This document shows, piece by piece, positions 8,675 through 16,944 of a stretch of DNA of 64,000 nucleotides. Position numbers and translations under genes: made by a program. This DNA is from JBKPNJ01 sp963695705 (GTDB lineage Bacteria > Actinomycetota > Actinomycetes > Propionibacteriales > Nocardioidaceae), in the NCBI GenBank assembly GCA_963695705.1, contig CAVOHB010000009.1, positions 1,116,001 to 1,180,000 on the forward strand, read 5' to 3'. Each line of letters opens with the position of its first letter. The first letter of the stretch is position 1. The notes under the pieces were generated by a model that was not told where the DNA came from, did not search any database, and saw only the letters and a list, made by a program, of their open reading frames with translations.

Positions 8675-9769
8675 TCACTGCGACCACGTGCGCGCCACCC
8701 GTGCGGCGAGGGCGGCCAAGGTGCCGCCGGGATCGGCGGACCACGCGTCGCGACCGACGAGCTCGACCACCGAGTACGCGGACTCGATGCCCATCGTGCG
8801 CATCTCACGTGCCCCGATGAGCACCGCCACCGCGAGTGCGATGCACGGCCGCAGCGTGCGTTGCGCCACCTGCGCGACGCCGTAGGGCACCGTCCCTGCA
8901 CGGCTCTGGACATCGAAGGACGCCTCGCCGGTTATGACGAGGTCGACCTGCCCGGCGAGCTCCTCCAGCGTGACGAGTCCGGCGATCAGGTCGATGGCGG
9001 ATTCCCGGCGCGCTCCGAGTAGCAGCAGCGCGAAGCCGAGCCCACCGGCCGCGCCGGCACCCTGGACGGCGGCGGTCTCCGGGCTGGTGCTTTCGGCCAG
9101 CCGGGCCAGTGCCGAGTCCACGATCGATAGCCGCTCCTGCGCGATTCCCCTCCCGGCTCCGAAGACGTTGGTGGCGCCACGCAGCCCGAGCAGGGGGTTG
9201 TCGACGTCACCGGCCGCGACCAGCTCGGTCCCGGTGACCCGTTCCAGCGCCGCCACCAGGTCGACCGCGGTGAGTGTCGCGAGCCCGGCGGGCCCGCCGC
9301 GCAGGGCGGTGTGCGGATCGGCTGTCGCTCCCAGCGCCGCGAGGAGTCCGGCGCCCGCGTCGTTGGTGCCGCAGCCGGCCAGCCCGACGACCACCTGTGT
9401 GGCGCCGGTCTCGATGGCGCACGCGACCAGCTGACCTGCGCCGTAGCTCGACGCGACCTCGGCGTCGCGGCGGCCGGTCGACACCAGATCCAGGCCGCAG
9501 GCCTGTGCGGCTTCGACATACGCGGTGTCACCGACGCGGAGTACGGTCGCCGGCTGCTGCTCGCCGTACGGCCCGCACACGGTCACCGCCGAGAGTCGGC
9601 CGCCGACCGCGCGGTGGACGACGTCACAGAAGCCCGGTCCGCCGTCGGACATCGGGGCCGTCAGAACCTCGTCGGCCGGGGCGTGCCGCAGCCAGCCGGT
9701 CCTGATCGCGTCGGCGGCCTGACCAGCGGTGAGCATCCCGAAGGTGTCCGGGGCGACGAGGACTCGCAT
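8675..9769 (-). CDS. Glycerate kinase (GckA/GlxK type)
   Basis: 364 residues. Phosphorylates D-glycerate, linking glycolate/glyoxylate or serine breakdown to glycolysis. Begins MRVLVAPDTFGMLTA and contains PMSDGGPGF, DNPLLGLRGA, QGAGAAGGLGFALL and DLVITGEASFDVQS, all characteristic of the GlxK fold. Full family length. The gene runs divergently from the acetyltransferase with only 41 bases between starts. The early lysine in the usual GSFKGSLTA segment is Met here (TFGMLTA), which could alter substrate binding. Confidence 0.85.
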   Translation of the reverse strand: MRVLVAPDTFGMLTAGQAADAIRTGWLRHAPADEVLTAPMSDGGPGFCDVVHRAVGGRLSAVTVCGPYGEQQPATVLRVGDTAYVEAAQACGLDLVSTGRRDAEVASSYGAGQLVACAIETGATQVVVGLAGCGTNDAGAGLLAALGATADPHTALRGGPAGLATLTAVDLVAALERVTGTELVAAGDVDNPLLGLRGATNVFGAGRGIAQERLSIVDSALARLAESTSPETAAVQGAGAAGGLGFALLLLGARRESAIDLIAGLVTLEELAGQVDLVITGEASFDVQSRAGTVPYGVAQVAQRTLRPCIALAVAVLIGAREMRTMGIESAYSVVELVGRDAWSADPGGTLAALAARVARTWSQ

Positions 9770-9810
9770 GGCTCATCCTGTCGCCACCGCGCCCCGGTTA
9801 GGTTGGGCGG

Positions 9811-10692
9811 GTGCTGATCCGGCCCATGCTCGACACCGACGTTGACGACGTGGAAAGGGTCACCGCGGAGTCCTACTACGCACTGGATCTGGCCACCGCC
9901 AGCGCTCACGAACCGGCACCGGACGGCCCTCGACCGCCGGCTCGGGCGGAGCGTTGGCGGCAACGGGCCCGGCACCTCCTGGAGCACGACGGCGGCGGCT
10001 GCTGGGTTGCCGAGGACGACGTGGGGATTTTCGGAGCTGCGCTCTCCCTGCGCCGGGAGAACCTCTGGGCGCTGTCCTCGTATGCCGTACTCCCCCGGGC
10101 GCAGTCACGAGGAGCCGGCAAGGCGCTGCTGGAAACCGCGCTGCGCTACAGCGAGGGGTGCCTGCGCGGAATGATCTTCTCGTCGCCGGATCCTCGGGCC
10201 GCGCGCCGCTACCGGCTCGCCGGGTTCACGCTGCACCCGACGATGTGGGCCAACGGGCGTGTGCAGCGAAGTGCCTTGCCGGTTGTGGGTGGCGTCCGCG
10301 CGGGAAGCGACGCCGACCGGGATCTGCTCGACTCGGTCGACCGGCAGGTGCGGGCGTCGGCACACGGTGTCGATCATCGGTTCATCGGGCGGGAATGCGC
10401 GTTGCTCGTCTTCGACCAGCTGACCGGCAGCGGTTATGCGTACGTCGACGCTGGCGGCTCGCCGTACCTGCTGGCTGCGACCAACCGGAAGATCGCGCAG
10501 CGGCTGCTGTGGTCGGCGCTGGCGATGTCCTCCCCGGACGAGCAGGTCGTCATCGCCGGACTCACGGCAGACCAGGAGTGGGCGGTCGACGTGGCGCTCG
10601 CCGCCGGGCTGTCCCTGGGAAGCTCCGGATTCCTGTGCCTGCGGCACATGCGACCGCCGAGCCCGTACATCCCGTCCGGGCACTTCCTCTGA
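9811..10692 (+). CDS. GNAT-family N-acetyltransferase
   Basis: 293 residues, unknown substrate. The N-terminal half has the GNAT core: LIRPMLDTDVDDV, AVLPRAQSRGAGKALL (acetyl-CoA pyrophosphate loop) and ARRYRLAGF. The C-terminal half (from about residue 150) looks like a second, degenerate GNAT-like domain, as in two-domain acetyltransferases. TAGGTT at 9799-9804 lies six bases upstream of the GTG, so the mRNA may be leaderless. Confidence 0.8.
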   Translation: MLIRPMLDTDVDDVERVTAESYYALDLATASAHEPAPDGPRPPARAERWRQRARHLLEHDGGGCWVAEDDVGIFGAALSLRRENLWALSSYAVLPRAQSRGAGKALLETALRYSEGCLRGMIFSSPDPRAARRYRLAGFTLHPTMWANGRVQRSALPVVGGVRAGSDADRDLLDSVDRQVRASAHGVDHRFIGRECALLVFDQLTGSGYAYVDAGGSPYLLAATNRKIAQRLLWSALAMSSPDEQVVIAGLTADQEWAVDVALAAGLSLGSSGFLCLRHMRPPSPYIPSGHFL

Positions 10693-10710
10693 CCCCGTTG
10701 CGCACCAAGA

Positions 10711-10802
10711 GAGGCCCACCCGTTCCGCCGCGGCAAGAAAATGTGCACTTGGTGAGGGCAAACGGGTGCGACAACTCTCATCGTCTGCACAAATCCGCGG
10801 AG
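10711..10802 (+). repeat. Mosaic intergenic repeat, pseudoknot-type module, copy 1
   Basis: About 90 bases nearly identical to the copy at 22283-22372 and related to a reverse-strand copy at 55437-55530. Two interleaved inverted repeats: CACCCGTT (10717-10724) with AACGGGTG (10761-10768), and TGTGCA (10742-10747) with TGCACA (10786-10791). The order a-b-a'-b' would form an H-type pseudoknot in RNA. It lies in the 162-base gap between convergent genes. No transposase is nearby. Confidence 0.75.
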
Positions 10803-10854
10803 GTCAAGCACTGTCAGCACCCCGGCCAGCAGCGGGTGGGGCTCGGGTGAGGGG

Positions 10855-11430
10855 TTAGCCGTCGAGGCCGGGGGCGCCCCAGAGGGCGAGCCAGCGGGAG
10901 AGCTCCGGCTCGACCTTGAGGTCGGACGCGAGCATGCCCCGGACCTGCAGCTCGAGCGCGTTGTCGCGGCGCTGGCCGTCCAGCGGCGCGAAGGGGTAGA
11001 AGGTCCCGCGCTTGTAGAGATAGACCAGACCGAGCCGGCGGCCGGAGTCGTCGGTGAACGTCACCATCGAGCAGAGCAACGCGTGCCCGAACCCGTTGTC
11101 CTCGAGGGTCTTGTTGACCGCATGCAGGTCGGTCACCAGCGCCGACATGTCACCGTCGGCGGCTCGGCAGACCAGCCAGGTGAATCCGAAGGAGTCTGTG
11201 GTGCGCTCGACGTCCGGCCCTTCGTCGGCGTCGAGGAGCTGCTGCACGTCGGACTGGGCCGTCGCGAACGCCTCCCCCTCTGGTGCCCGGTAGCACACCG
11301 AGCCGATGCCGGTCGGCCGGAACGCGCTGGCGGCTTGCAGGGTGAGCGCGGCGCCGGGCACCGCGAACAGCTGATCGAGGTCCGGCTGCACGGGCTTGCT
11401 TCGTCCGAGCAGCGTGTCGAACAGTCCCAC
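10855..11430 (-). CDS. pspAB: PspA-associated protein PspAB
   Basis: 191 residues, cytoplasmic, beginning VGLFDTLLGRSK. It resembles the actinobacterial PspAB family, known only from its place beside pspA, pspAA and htpX. The GTG at 11430 is preferred because the upstream in-frame sequence is low-complexity and overlaps htpX. It follows htpX by 16 bases in the same direction. Role in envelope stress is inferred from context. Confidence 0.75.
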   Translation of the reverse strand: MGLFDTLLGRSKPVQPDLDQLFAVPGAALTLQAASAFRPTGIGSVCYRAPEGEAFATAQSDVQQLLDADEGPDVERTTDSFGFTWLVCRAADGDMSALVTDLHAVNKTLEDNGFGHALLCSMVTFTDDSGRRLGLVYLYKRGTFYPFAPLDGQRRDNALELQVRGMLASDLKVEPELSRWLALWGAPGLDG

Positions 11431-11446
11431 CGTCAGATCCGGCCGG

Positions 11447-12346
11447 TCACAGCGGTCGGCCGAGGTCGGCTGCGACCCTGGCGAGCTGGTCGAGCCGCTG
11501 CTCCAGCGGCGGGTGCGTGGCGAGCAGGGCGTTGACGGAGTCACCCTTGATCGCGGGGGCGAAGAAGAACGCGTTCATCGATTCCGCGGCCCGGAGGTCC
11601 TTGGTGGGGATTCTCGCTATGTCGCCGGAGATCTTCGTGAGTGCCGAGGCCAGCGCCGACGGGTTGCCCGTCAGGTATGCCCCGGAGCGGTCCGCACAAA
11701 GCTCGCGGTAACGCGACAGGGCGCGAGTCAGCAGGAAGCTGACGGCCCAGATCACGATGCTGGCCAGCCAGACGAACATGAACATCGCGGCGGAGTTGCG
11801 ATCGCGGCCGCGGCCGCCGCCGAAGTACAGGCCCCACCGGGTGACCAGACCGGCCAGGACGCCCAGCACCGACGCGACCGTCATCACCGCGACGTCGCGG
11901 TGAGCGACGTGGGATAGCTCGTGGGACAGGACGCCCTCGAGCTCCTGCTCATCGAGCCGGCGCAGGATGCCCGTCGTCACGCAGACCACCGAGTGCTGTG
12001 GGCTCCGGCCGGTGGCGAACGCGTTGGGGAGGTCGGTGTCGGCGATCGCGATCCGGGGCTTGGGCATGTCGGCCAGCGCGCAGAGCCGGTCGACCATTCC
12101 GTGCAGCTCTGGTGCCTGCTCGGGACTCACCTCGCGAGCCCTCATCGACAGCATCGCGATCTTGTCGGAGAAGTACCACTGGGCGAAGGCCACCCCGACG
12201 GCGATGATGATGATCGCCACCGTCGACAGGCCGCTGTAGACGATGAGCGCGGCCATGAACCCCAGGTAGAGCACCCCGAGCAAGAACATCACGGCGCCCA
12301 TGCGCACGTTGAGGCCACGATCGGACACAAAACGGGAACTAGCCAT
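11447..12346 (-). CDS. htpX: Membrane zinc metalloprotease HtpX
   Basis: 299 residues. Integral membrane M48 protease for damaged membrane proteins. Two N-terminal helices (about residues 15-60), the zinc site HELSHVAH near residue 142, two further helices, then RYRELCAD supplying the third zinc ligand (Glu). ATG at 12346. It stands between pspAA-pspA and pspAB, which ties it to envelope-stress handling. Confidence 0.93.
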   Translation of the reverse strand: MASSRFVSDRGLNVRMGAVMFLLGVLYLGFMAALIVYSGLSTVAIIIIAVGVAFAQWYFSDKIAMLSMRAREVSPEQAPELHGMVDRLCALADMPKPRIAIADTDLPNAFATGRSPQHSVVCVTTGILRRLDEQELEGVLSHELSHVAHRDVAVMTVASVLGVLAGLVTRWGLYFGGGRGRDRNSAAMFMFVWLASIVIWAVSFLLTRALSRYRELCADRSGAYLTGNPSALASALTKISGDIARIPTKDLRAAESMNAFFFAPAIKGDSVNALLATHPPLEQRLDQLARVAADLGRPL

Positions 12347-12454
12347 CAAGACCTTCTACTCGAACTTCTCGACATATGTTTGCTGATCACAACGCCTGCG
12401 GCCGCGCCGGTGTTCCAAGGAGCCGCGAGCATGACTGTCCCGAGGAAGGGCCAC

Positions 12455-12733
12455 TCACCCCGGAATGAGACCTTCGTCCCCCAGCAGCTCTTTGACGTCC
12501 TCGATGGTGGCATCCTCCGGGGGCAGAATCAGGTCGGAGTCGACCAACTCGTCGTCGGCGAGCCGGGAGCCCTTGTCGCGTACGGCCGACAGCAGCGTCG
12601 TCAGCGATGCCCGGAAGGCATCCTCGTCGCCGGAATCGACCGCCGCCTCCAGGCTCGAGTCAAGACGGTTGAGCGTCTCGAGCTGGCCGTCGGGCACGTC
12701 CCACTGCCCCTCGGCCATGATCCGGACGATCAT
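12455..12733 (-). CDS. pspAA: PspA-associated protein PspAA
   Basis: 92-residue small acidic protein (MIVRIMAEGQWDVPDG at the start, ending in a DLILPP and DVKELLGDEGLIPG segment). It matches the actinobacterial PspAA family encoded after pspA. Its ATG overlaps the pspA stop by four bases, indicating translational coupling. Probably binds or modulates PspA; mechanism unknown. Confidence 0.8.
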   Translation of the reverse strand: MIVRIMAEGQWDVPDGQLETLNRLDSSLEAAVDSGDEDAFRASLTTLLSAVRDKGSRLADDELVDSDLILPPEDATIEDVKELLGDEGLIPG

Positions 12734-13518
12734 GCGCCCTCCCCCTGCTTACGCTGCTCGGGCGTGACGTCGACCGCGATCTCGGGCTCTGCCTCCAGGG
12801 CCTTGGGCGGCGGGCCACCACCGCTGATCTCGGCCTTCAGCGCCGCAAGCTCGGTGTCCACGTCGGAGCCTGACGCCATCTGCTGCAGCTCCAGCGAGAT
12901 GTCGTCCTGACCTCCGCTGACCGGGCTGTCGAGCGCCCCCGAGGCGAGCAGCTCGTCGATCGCGCCGGCCCTGGCCTGCAGCTGGGCTGTCTTGTCCTCG
13001 GCGCGTTCGATCGCCATGCCGACGTCGCCCATCTCCTCGGAGATGCCGGAGAACGCCTCGCCTATCCTGGTCTGCGCCTCGGCCGCGGTGTAGGTCGCCT
13101 TGATCGTCTCCTTCTTGGTCCGGAAGGACTCGACCTTGGCCTGCAGCCGCTGGCTGGCGGTCGTCAGCTTCTCCTCCTCGCCCTGCAGCGCGGCATGCTG
13201 AGTCTGCAGGTCGGTCAGCTGCTGCTGGAGGCCCGAGCGACGGGTCAGCGCCTCGCGGGCGAGGTCCTCGCGACCGAGCCCCAGCGCCTTCTGCGCCTGG
13301 TCCTTGAGCTTGTTGGACTGCAGTTCGAGCTGGTTCATCTGCAGCTCGAGCCGCTTGCGGCTGGTCGCCACATCCGCCACGCCGCGGCGTACCTTCTGTA
13401 GCAGCTCCAGCTGCTTCTGGTAGCTGTAGTCGAGGGTCTCCCGCGGATCCTCTGCCCGGTCGAGTGCCTTGTTGGCCTTCGACCGGAAGATCAGGCTCAT
13501 CCGCTTCATGATGCTCAT
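12730..13518 (-). CDS. pspA: Phage-shock protein A (PspA/IM30 family)
   Basis: 262 residues. Peripheral membrane protein that oligomerises on stressed membranes. Starts MSIMKRMSLIFRSKANKALD (amphipathic helix) and continues as a long coiled coil rich in Gln, Glu, Lys and Arg to about residue 220, then an acidic tail ending in QRKQGEGA. First gene of pspA-pspAA-htpX-pspAB. A 218-base gap separates it from the divergent DUF3043 gene and should hold its promoter. Confidence 0.92.
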   Translation of the reverse strand: MSIMKRMSLIFRSKANKALDRAEDPRETLDYSYQKQLELLQKVRRGVADVATSRKRLELQMNQLELQSNKLKDQAQKALGLGREDLAREALTRRSGLQQQLTDLQTQHAALQGEEEKLTTASQRLQAKVESFRTKKETIKATYTAAEAQTRIGEAFSGISEEMGDVGMAIERAEDKTAQLQARAGAIDELLASGALDSPVSGGQDDISLELQQMASGSDVDTELAALKAEISGGGPPPKALEAEPEIAVDVTPEQRKQGEGA

Positions 13519-13736
13519 CGAGGTGGGCCACCCCTTCGTCTGTCGTCCGCTCCGGTAGGCGTGTGCCCGGACCGGAATTGCTCGCTCGCAGCCCGAACGT
13601 CAGGCCGTGGCTCCAGACTACGTGCCGCAGCGCGTCACGGCGACAAGGATGCCGCCGGTAGTCTGAGCGCTGACCCTGGGGCCGTTCTCAGGGGTTCCCC
13701 CGACTGAGCGATGCTGCGCAGTGTGAGGCTGGTTCC

Positions 13737-14321
13737 GTGTTCCGATGGCGTACGAAGGACAAGTCCCCGAGCGAGACCGTCGAGGAGACCGAGGCTCGCC
13801 TCGGCGGCAAAGGGCGCGCGACTCCCAAGCGCCGTGACGCCGAAACCGCCCGCAAGCAGCGGCTGGCTCCGCCCAAGAACCGCAAGGAGGCTGCCGCCCG
13901 GCAGCGGGAGAAGGCCAACAGCAGCCGCGAGAAGATGCGCACGGCGCTGCAGACCGGCGACGACCGCTACCTGCCCAAGCGGGACCAGGGGCCGGTGAAG
14001 CGGTTCGCCCGTGACTTCATCGACTCCCGGCGCAACGCCGCGTCCTACCTGCTTCCCGCCCTGGTGGGGATCCTGGTGCTCGGGTTCATCCCGGGAGCCG
14101 CCGGATTCGTGGTGCTGCTCTGGATCGCCACGCTCGTGCTGACGACGGTCGACTCCTTCTACATGACCTGGAAGCTTGGCCGGGAGCTCAAGACCAGGTT
14201 CCCCGACCAGAGCACGCGTGGGGCCAAGGTGTACGCGCTGCTGCGCTCGAGTCAGCTCCGTCGCCTGCGGCTGCCCAAGCCCCAGGTCGCCGTCGGGCAG
14301 CCACTCACCGCCCGCTACTGA
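13737..14321 (+). CDS. DUF3043 membrane protein
   Basis: 194 residues. Highly basic, charged N-terminal half (many Lys/Arg, including RKQRLAPPKNRKEA) followed by two membrane helices (about residues 101-140) and a cytoplasmic C-terminal tail. The pattern fits the actinobacterial DUF3043 family, which has no assigned function. GTG start. Neighbourhood with the psp genes is conserved in Streptomyces. Confidence 0.8.
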   Translation: MFRWRTKDKSPSETVEETEARLGGKGRATPKRRDAETARKQRLAPPKNRKEAAARQREKANSSREKMRTALQTGDDRYLPKRDQGPVKRFARDFIDSRRNAASYLLPALVGILVLGFIPGAAGFVVLLWIATLVLTTVDSFYMTWKLGRELKTRFPDQSTRGAKVYALLRSSQLRRLRLPKPQVAVGQPLTARY

Positions 14322-14435
14322 CCCCTCCCCGACCGGCCGCCCGGAGGGACGGCCCACCGGAGGCGAGGTCAAGCGGTCGAGGCAACGGATGGTCACGCAG
14401 CCCGGGTGAGCAGTTCGTTGAGTCAGGGGCGCCGG

Positions 14436-14482
14436 GTCGACATCGCACTCGAGCAATTGCGGCGGTGAGCCTCTCGCCGGAG
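14436..14482 (+). repeat. Partial copy of the 22.4-kb intergenic repeat
   Basis: About 46 bases align with 22389-22434, including the shared core ACTCGAGCAAT and a following CGGC..GAGCC segment. It lies in the 240-base gap before the aldo/keto reductase. It lacks the pseudoknot and hairpin modules seen elsewhere. Confidence 0.5.
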
Positions 14483-14561
14483 CCCCTGGCCGGACCGGCC
14501 ATCCGACCCGGTGCGGAGAGGCACCGGTTGCCGACTACGGATCATCTGCGATGTTTGAGGC

Positions 14562-15573
14562 ATGAAATTTCGACACCTCGGATCCAGCGGGCTGAAGATC
14601 AGCGAGATCGCGTACGGGAACTGGCTGACGCACGGCTCGCAGGTCGAAGAAGACGCCGCCCAGGCGTGCGTACGACAGGCCCTCGACTGAGGGCATCACC
14701 ACCTTCGACACAGCCGACGCGTACGCCAACACGGCGGCGGAGTCGGTGCTCGGACGGGCCCTGGACGGGACCAGGCGAGAGTCGATCGAGATCTTCACCA
14801 AGGTCTTCTGGACGACCGGTCCGGGCGGACCCAACGACAGCGGCCTGTCTCGCAAGCACATCATGGAGGCGATCAACGGCTCCTTGACCCGGCTCAACAC
14901 CGATCACGTCGACCTCTACCAGGCACATCGATACGACGTAGCGACGCCGCTGGAGGAGACGATGGAGGCGTTCGCCGATGTCGTGCACGCCGGCAAAGCG
15001 CTCTACATCGGCGTTTCGGAGTGGACCGCGGACCAGATCCGGGAGGCACACCACCTGGCTCGGGAGCTGCATGTCTCCCTCATCTCGAACCAGCCGCAGT
15101 ACAACATGCTGTGGCGGGTGATCGAGGGTGAGGTCGTCCCGACCTGCGAGGAGCTCGGCATCGGACAGATCGTCTGGTCGCCGATCGCGCAGGGTGTGCT
15201 CACCGGGAAGTACAAGCCGGGTGAGCCGCCACCGGAGGGGTCACGCGCCACCGACGAGAAAGGCGGTGCCAACGTCGTCCAACGGTTGCTCAACGACGAC
15301 CTGCTGACCAGGGTGCAGCAGCTGAAACCGCTGGCAGAGGAGTCTGGCCTGTCTCTTGCGCAGTTCGCGATCGCCTGGGTCCTGCAGAATCCCAACGTCG
15401 CGGCGGCGATCATCGGAGCCTCCAGACCGGAACAGGTGGCAGAGAACGTCAAGGCGGCGGGAGTCAAGCTGGACTCGGAGATGCTCAAGAGGGTCGACGA
15501 GATCCTCGGACCCGTCGTCGAGAGCGATCCGGTGAAGGTCGAAGCCTCGACACCGCGCAGCCGCCCGACGTGA
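14562..15573 (+). pseudogene. Aldo/keto reductase with one frameshift
   Basis: The N-terminal frame starts at ATG 14562 (MKFRHLGSSGLKISEIAYGN) and hits TGA at 14688-14690. Dropping one base near 14688 (CTCGAC-T-GAGGGC) restores the expected ALDEGITTFDTADAY and the frame continues to 15573. Together the parts make a full-length reductase of about 336 residues with the catalytic tetrad Asp and Tyr (FDTADAY), Lys (FTKVF) and His (YQAHRYD). Such enzymes reduce aldehydes with NADPH. Either a recent one-base insertion has killed it or the sequence has an error; the rest of the gene shows no decay. Confidence 0.85.
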
Positions 15574-15632
15574 GCCGGGCCGAACCGGGCGGGCACCGCT
15601 ACCCCTGAGGCACAGCTACTTCCCAGCCCCGG

Positions 15633-15845
15633 CTACTCCTCGGCCGGGCTCAGGCTCATCGGGCCGTAGACCTCGCGGTCATTCTCGAACAGTGTCACCT
15701 GCGCCACGCCGGCCTCCGCGAGATCCCGCCACGCCTCGCCGAGCCAGGACTCCGCGTCGCCCTGGGCGGGAAACGTCGGCTCGCCCACAGTCGGGATGTC
15801 CATCGGCTCCCGCTCGCTCGTCTCGAACCGCCACGTCCACGCCAT
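15633..15845 (-). CDS. Small conserved actinobacterial protein
   Basis: 70 residues: begins MAWTWRFET, contains QGDAESWLGEAWRDL and QVTLFENDREVYGPMSL. I recognise the pattern as a small conserved actinobacterial protein without known function. The ATG at 15845 is chosen because GAGGAG lies about seven bases upstream. Acidic, soluble. It reads away from the cobalamin riboswitch. Confidence 0.75.
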   Translation of the reverse strand: MAWTWRFETSEREPMDIPTVGEPTFPAQGDAESWLGEAWRDLAEAGVAQVTLFENDREVYGPMSLSPAEE

Positions 15846-15980
15846 CACAGGTCTCCTCGTCCGTGCCGTCTGTGCGCGCCCGGCTGCCGGGGCGACGATG
15901 TGGCGAGCCTAACGCCGGCCGCCCGGCGCGACGGCCTTTGACGTACGCCCCGCGACGTGGGAATCTCAGCCAGTACGTAG

Positions 15981-16083
15981 CCACGGGTGGGGAAAGCCGG
16001 TCGGACTCCGGCGCTGACCCGCAACCGTAGGCCGCATCATCGACACCGATGATCCAGCGGCGAGCCGGAGCACCCGACCGTGG
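15981..16083 (+). ncRNA. Cobalamin riboswitch aptamer
   Basis: Contains the core of the cobalamin riboswitch: GGGGAAAGCCGGTCGG, ACTCCGGCGCTGACCCGCAA, CCGT and the B12-box-like AGCCGGAGCACCCGACC. The ends can pair as CCACGG (15981-15986) and CCGTGG (16078-16083). It precedes the corrinoid transport/salvage operon starting at 16198, so it should shut that operon down when adenosylcobalamin is plentiful. Confidence 0.92.
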
Positions 16084-16087
16084 TCAT

Positions 16088-16125
16088 GGCTCCACCATTT
16101 CCGTCGAGGTCTGCGGAATGGAGCC
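16088..16125 (+). promoter_or_regulatory. Expression-platform hairpin of the cobalamin riboswitch
   Basis: Five bases after the aptamer, GGCTCCA (16088-16094) pairs with TGGAGCC and the stem extends by TTCCG/CGGAA. No T run follows, so it could be an intrinsic-terminator variant or control access to the ribosome site further down. Which, cannot be decided from sequence. Confidence 0.55.
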
Positions 16126-16197
16126 GGGTCGAGCCTTGACACTGTGGCGACCGGTCCGGTTTCACCCGTCGACCGATGCACCCGAAGGGCCCACATC

Positions 16198-16938
16198 GTG
16201 CGCGGTAGCCGGCTCCCCGTCGCCCTGCTCAGCTGTCTGATTGCGCTCGTCGCGATGCCGGGCCTCACCAGCCCCGCGCAGGCGACCACCGCCTACAAGT
16301 ACTGGAACTACTTCCACGGCGCCGGTGCCGATTGGAAGTTCGCCACGACCGGACCGGACGACTTCACGCCGTCCGACGGCAGCGTCGAGGGCTGGCGGTA
16401 CGGCATCTCCAACGGGGACGCCGGCCGGGAGCCGCGCACAGCCCCGAGCTTCGCGGCAATCTGTGCCAGCACCCCCGCGGAGTCGGGAAAGAAGCGGGTG
16501 GCGGTGGTCATCGACTATGGAACGGCCGACGAGGCACCCAGCGGCGAGACGCCACCGGCACCGGTCGGGGAGTGCGCCGTCGTCGCGACGAGCTTCAACG
16601 GCTCGCAGGTCCTGGACTCCGTGGCGGACGTACGCATCGACAAGGGCACCTGCGGTATCGACGGCTATCCCGCCAGCGGGTGCTTCGAAACGGTCAAGAA
16701 CGCCACGATCCCCAGCAGCGAGCCGACGGTGCAACTGCAGATCGCCGGTGCCTCACCGTCAGCCGGCACGCCATCTGGCACGCCGCCCGCGGACAGCCAG
16801 CCGACGGACGACGCCGCCCAGCCTGAGCAGCAGAACGAGGACGACAGCGGCTTTCCCTGGGTCCTGGTCGGCGTCATCGTGCTCGTCGTGGCGATCGGCG
16901 CTGCCGGCCTCGTCACTGTTCGGCGCCGGGCGGCCTGA
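16198..16938 (+). CDS. Secreted, C-terminally anchored protein of the corrinoid ECF operon
   Basis: 246 residues. GTG start with GAAGGG nine bases upstream. An N-terminal signal peptide (hydrophobic run ending SPAQA), an extracytoplasmic domain with four cysteines (AICAS, GECAV, GTCGI, SGCFE), a Pro/Ser/Gln/Asp-rich stalk, then a C-terminal helix (about residues 215-238) and RRRAA. Similar proteins stand next to CbiQ-type ECF genes in Streptomyces (SCO2322-like). First gene behind the riboswitch; a role in binding corrinoids outside the membrane is a guess from context. Confidence 0.8.
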   Translation: MRGSRLPVALLSCLIALVAMPGLTSPAQATTAYKYWNYFHGAGADWKFATTGPDDFTPSDGSVEGWRYGISNGDAGREPRTAPSFAAICASTPAESGKKRVAVVIDYGTADEAPSGETPPAPVGECAVVATSFNGSQVLDSVADVRIDKGTCGIDGYPASGCFETVKNATIPSSEPTVQLQIAGASPSAGTPSGTPPADSQPTDDAAQPEQQNEDDSGFPWVLVGVIVLVVAIGAAGLVTVRRRAA

Positions 16939-16944
16939 CGGGTC

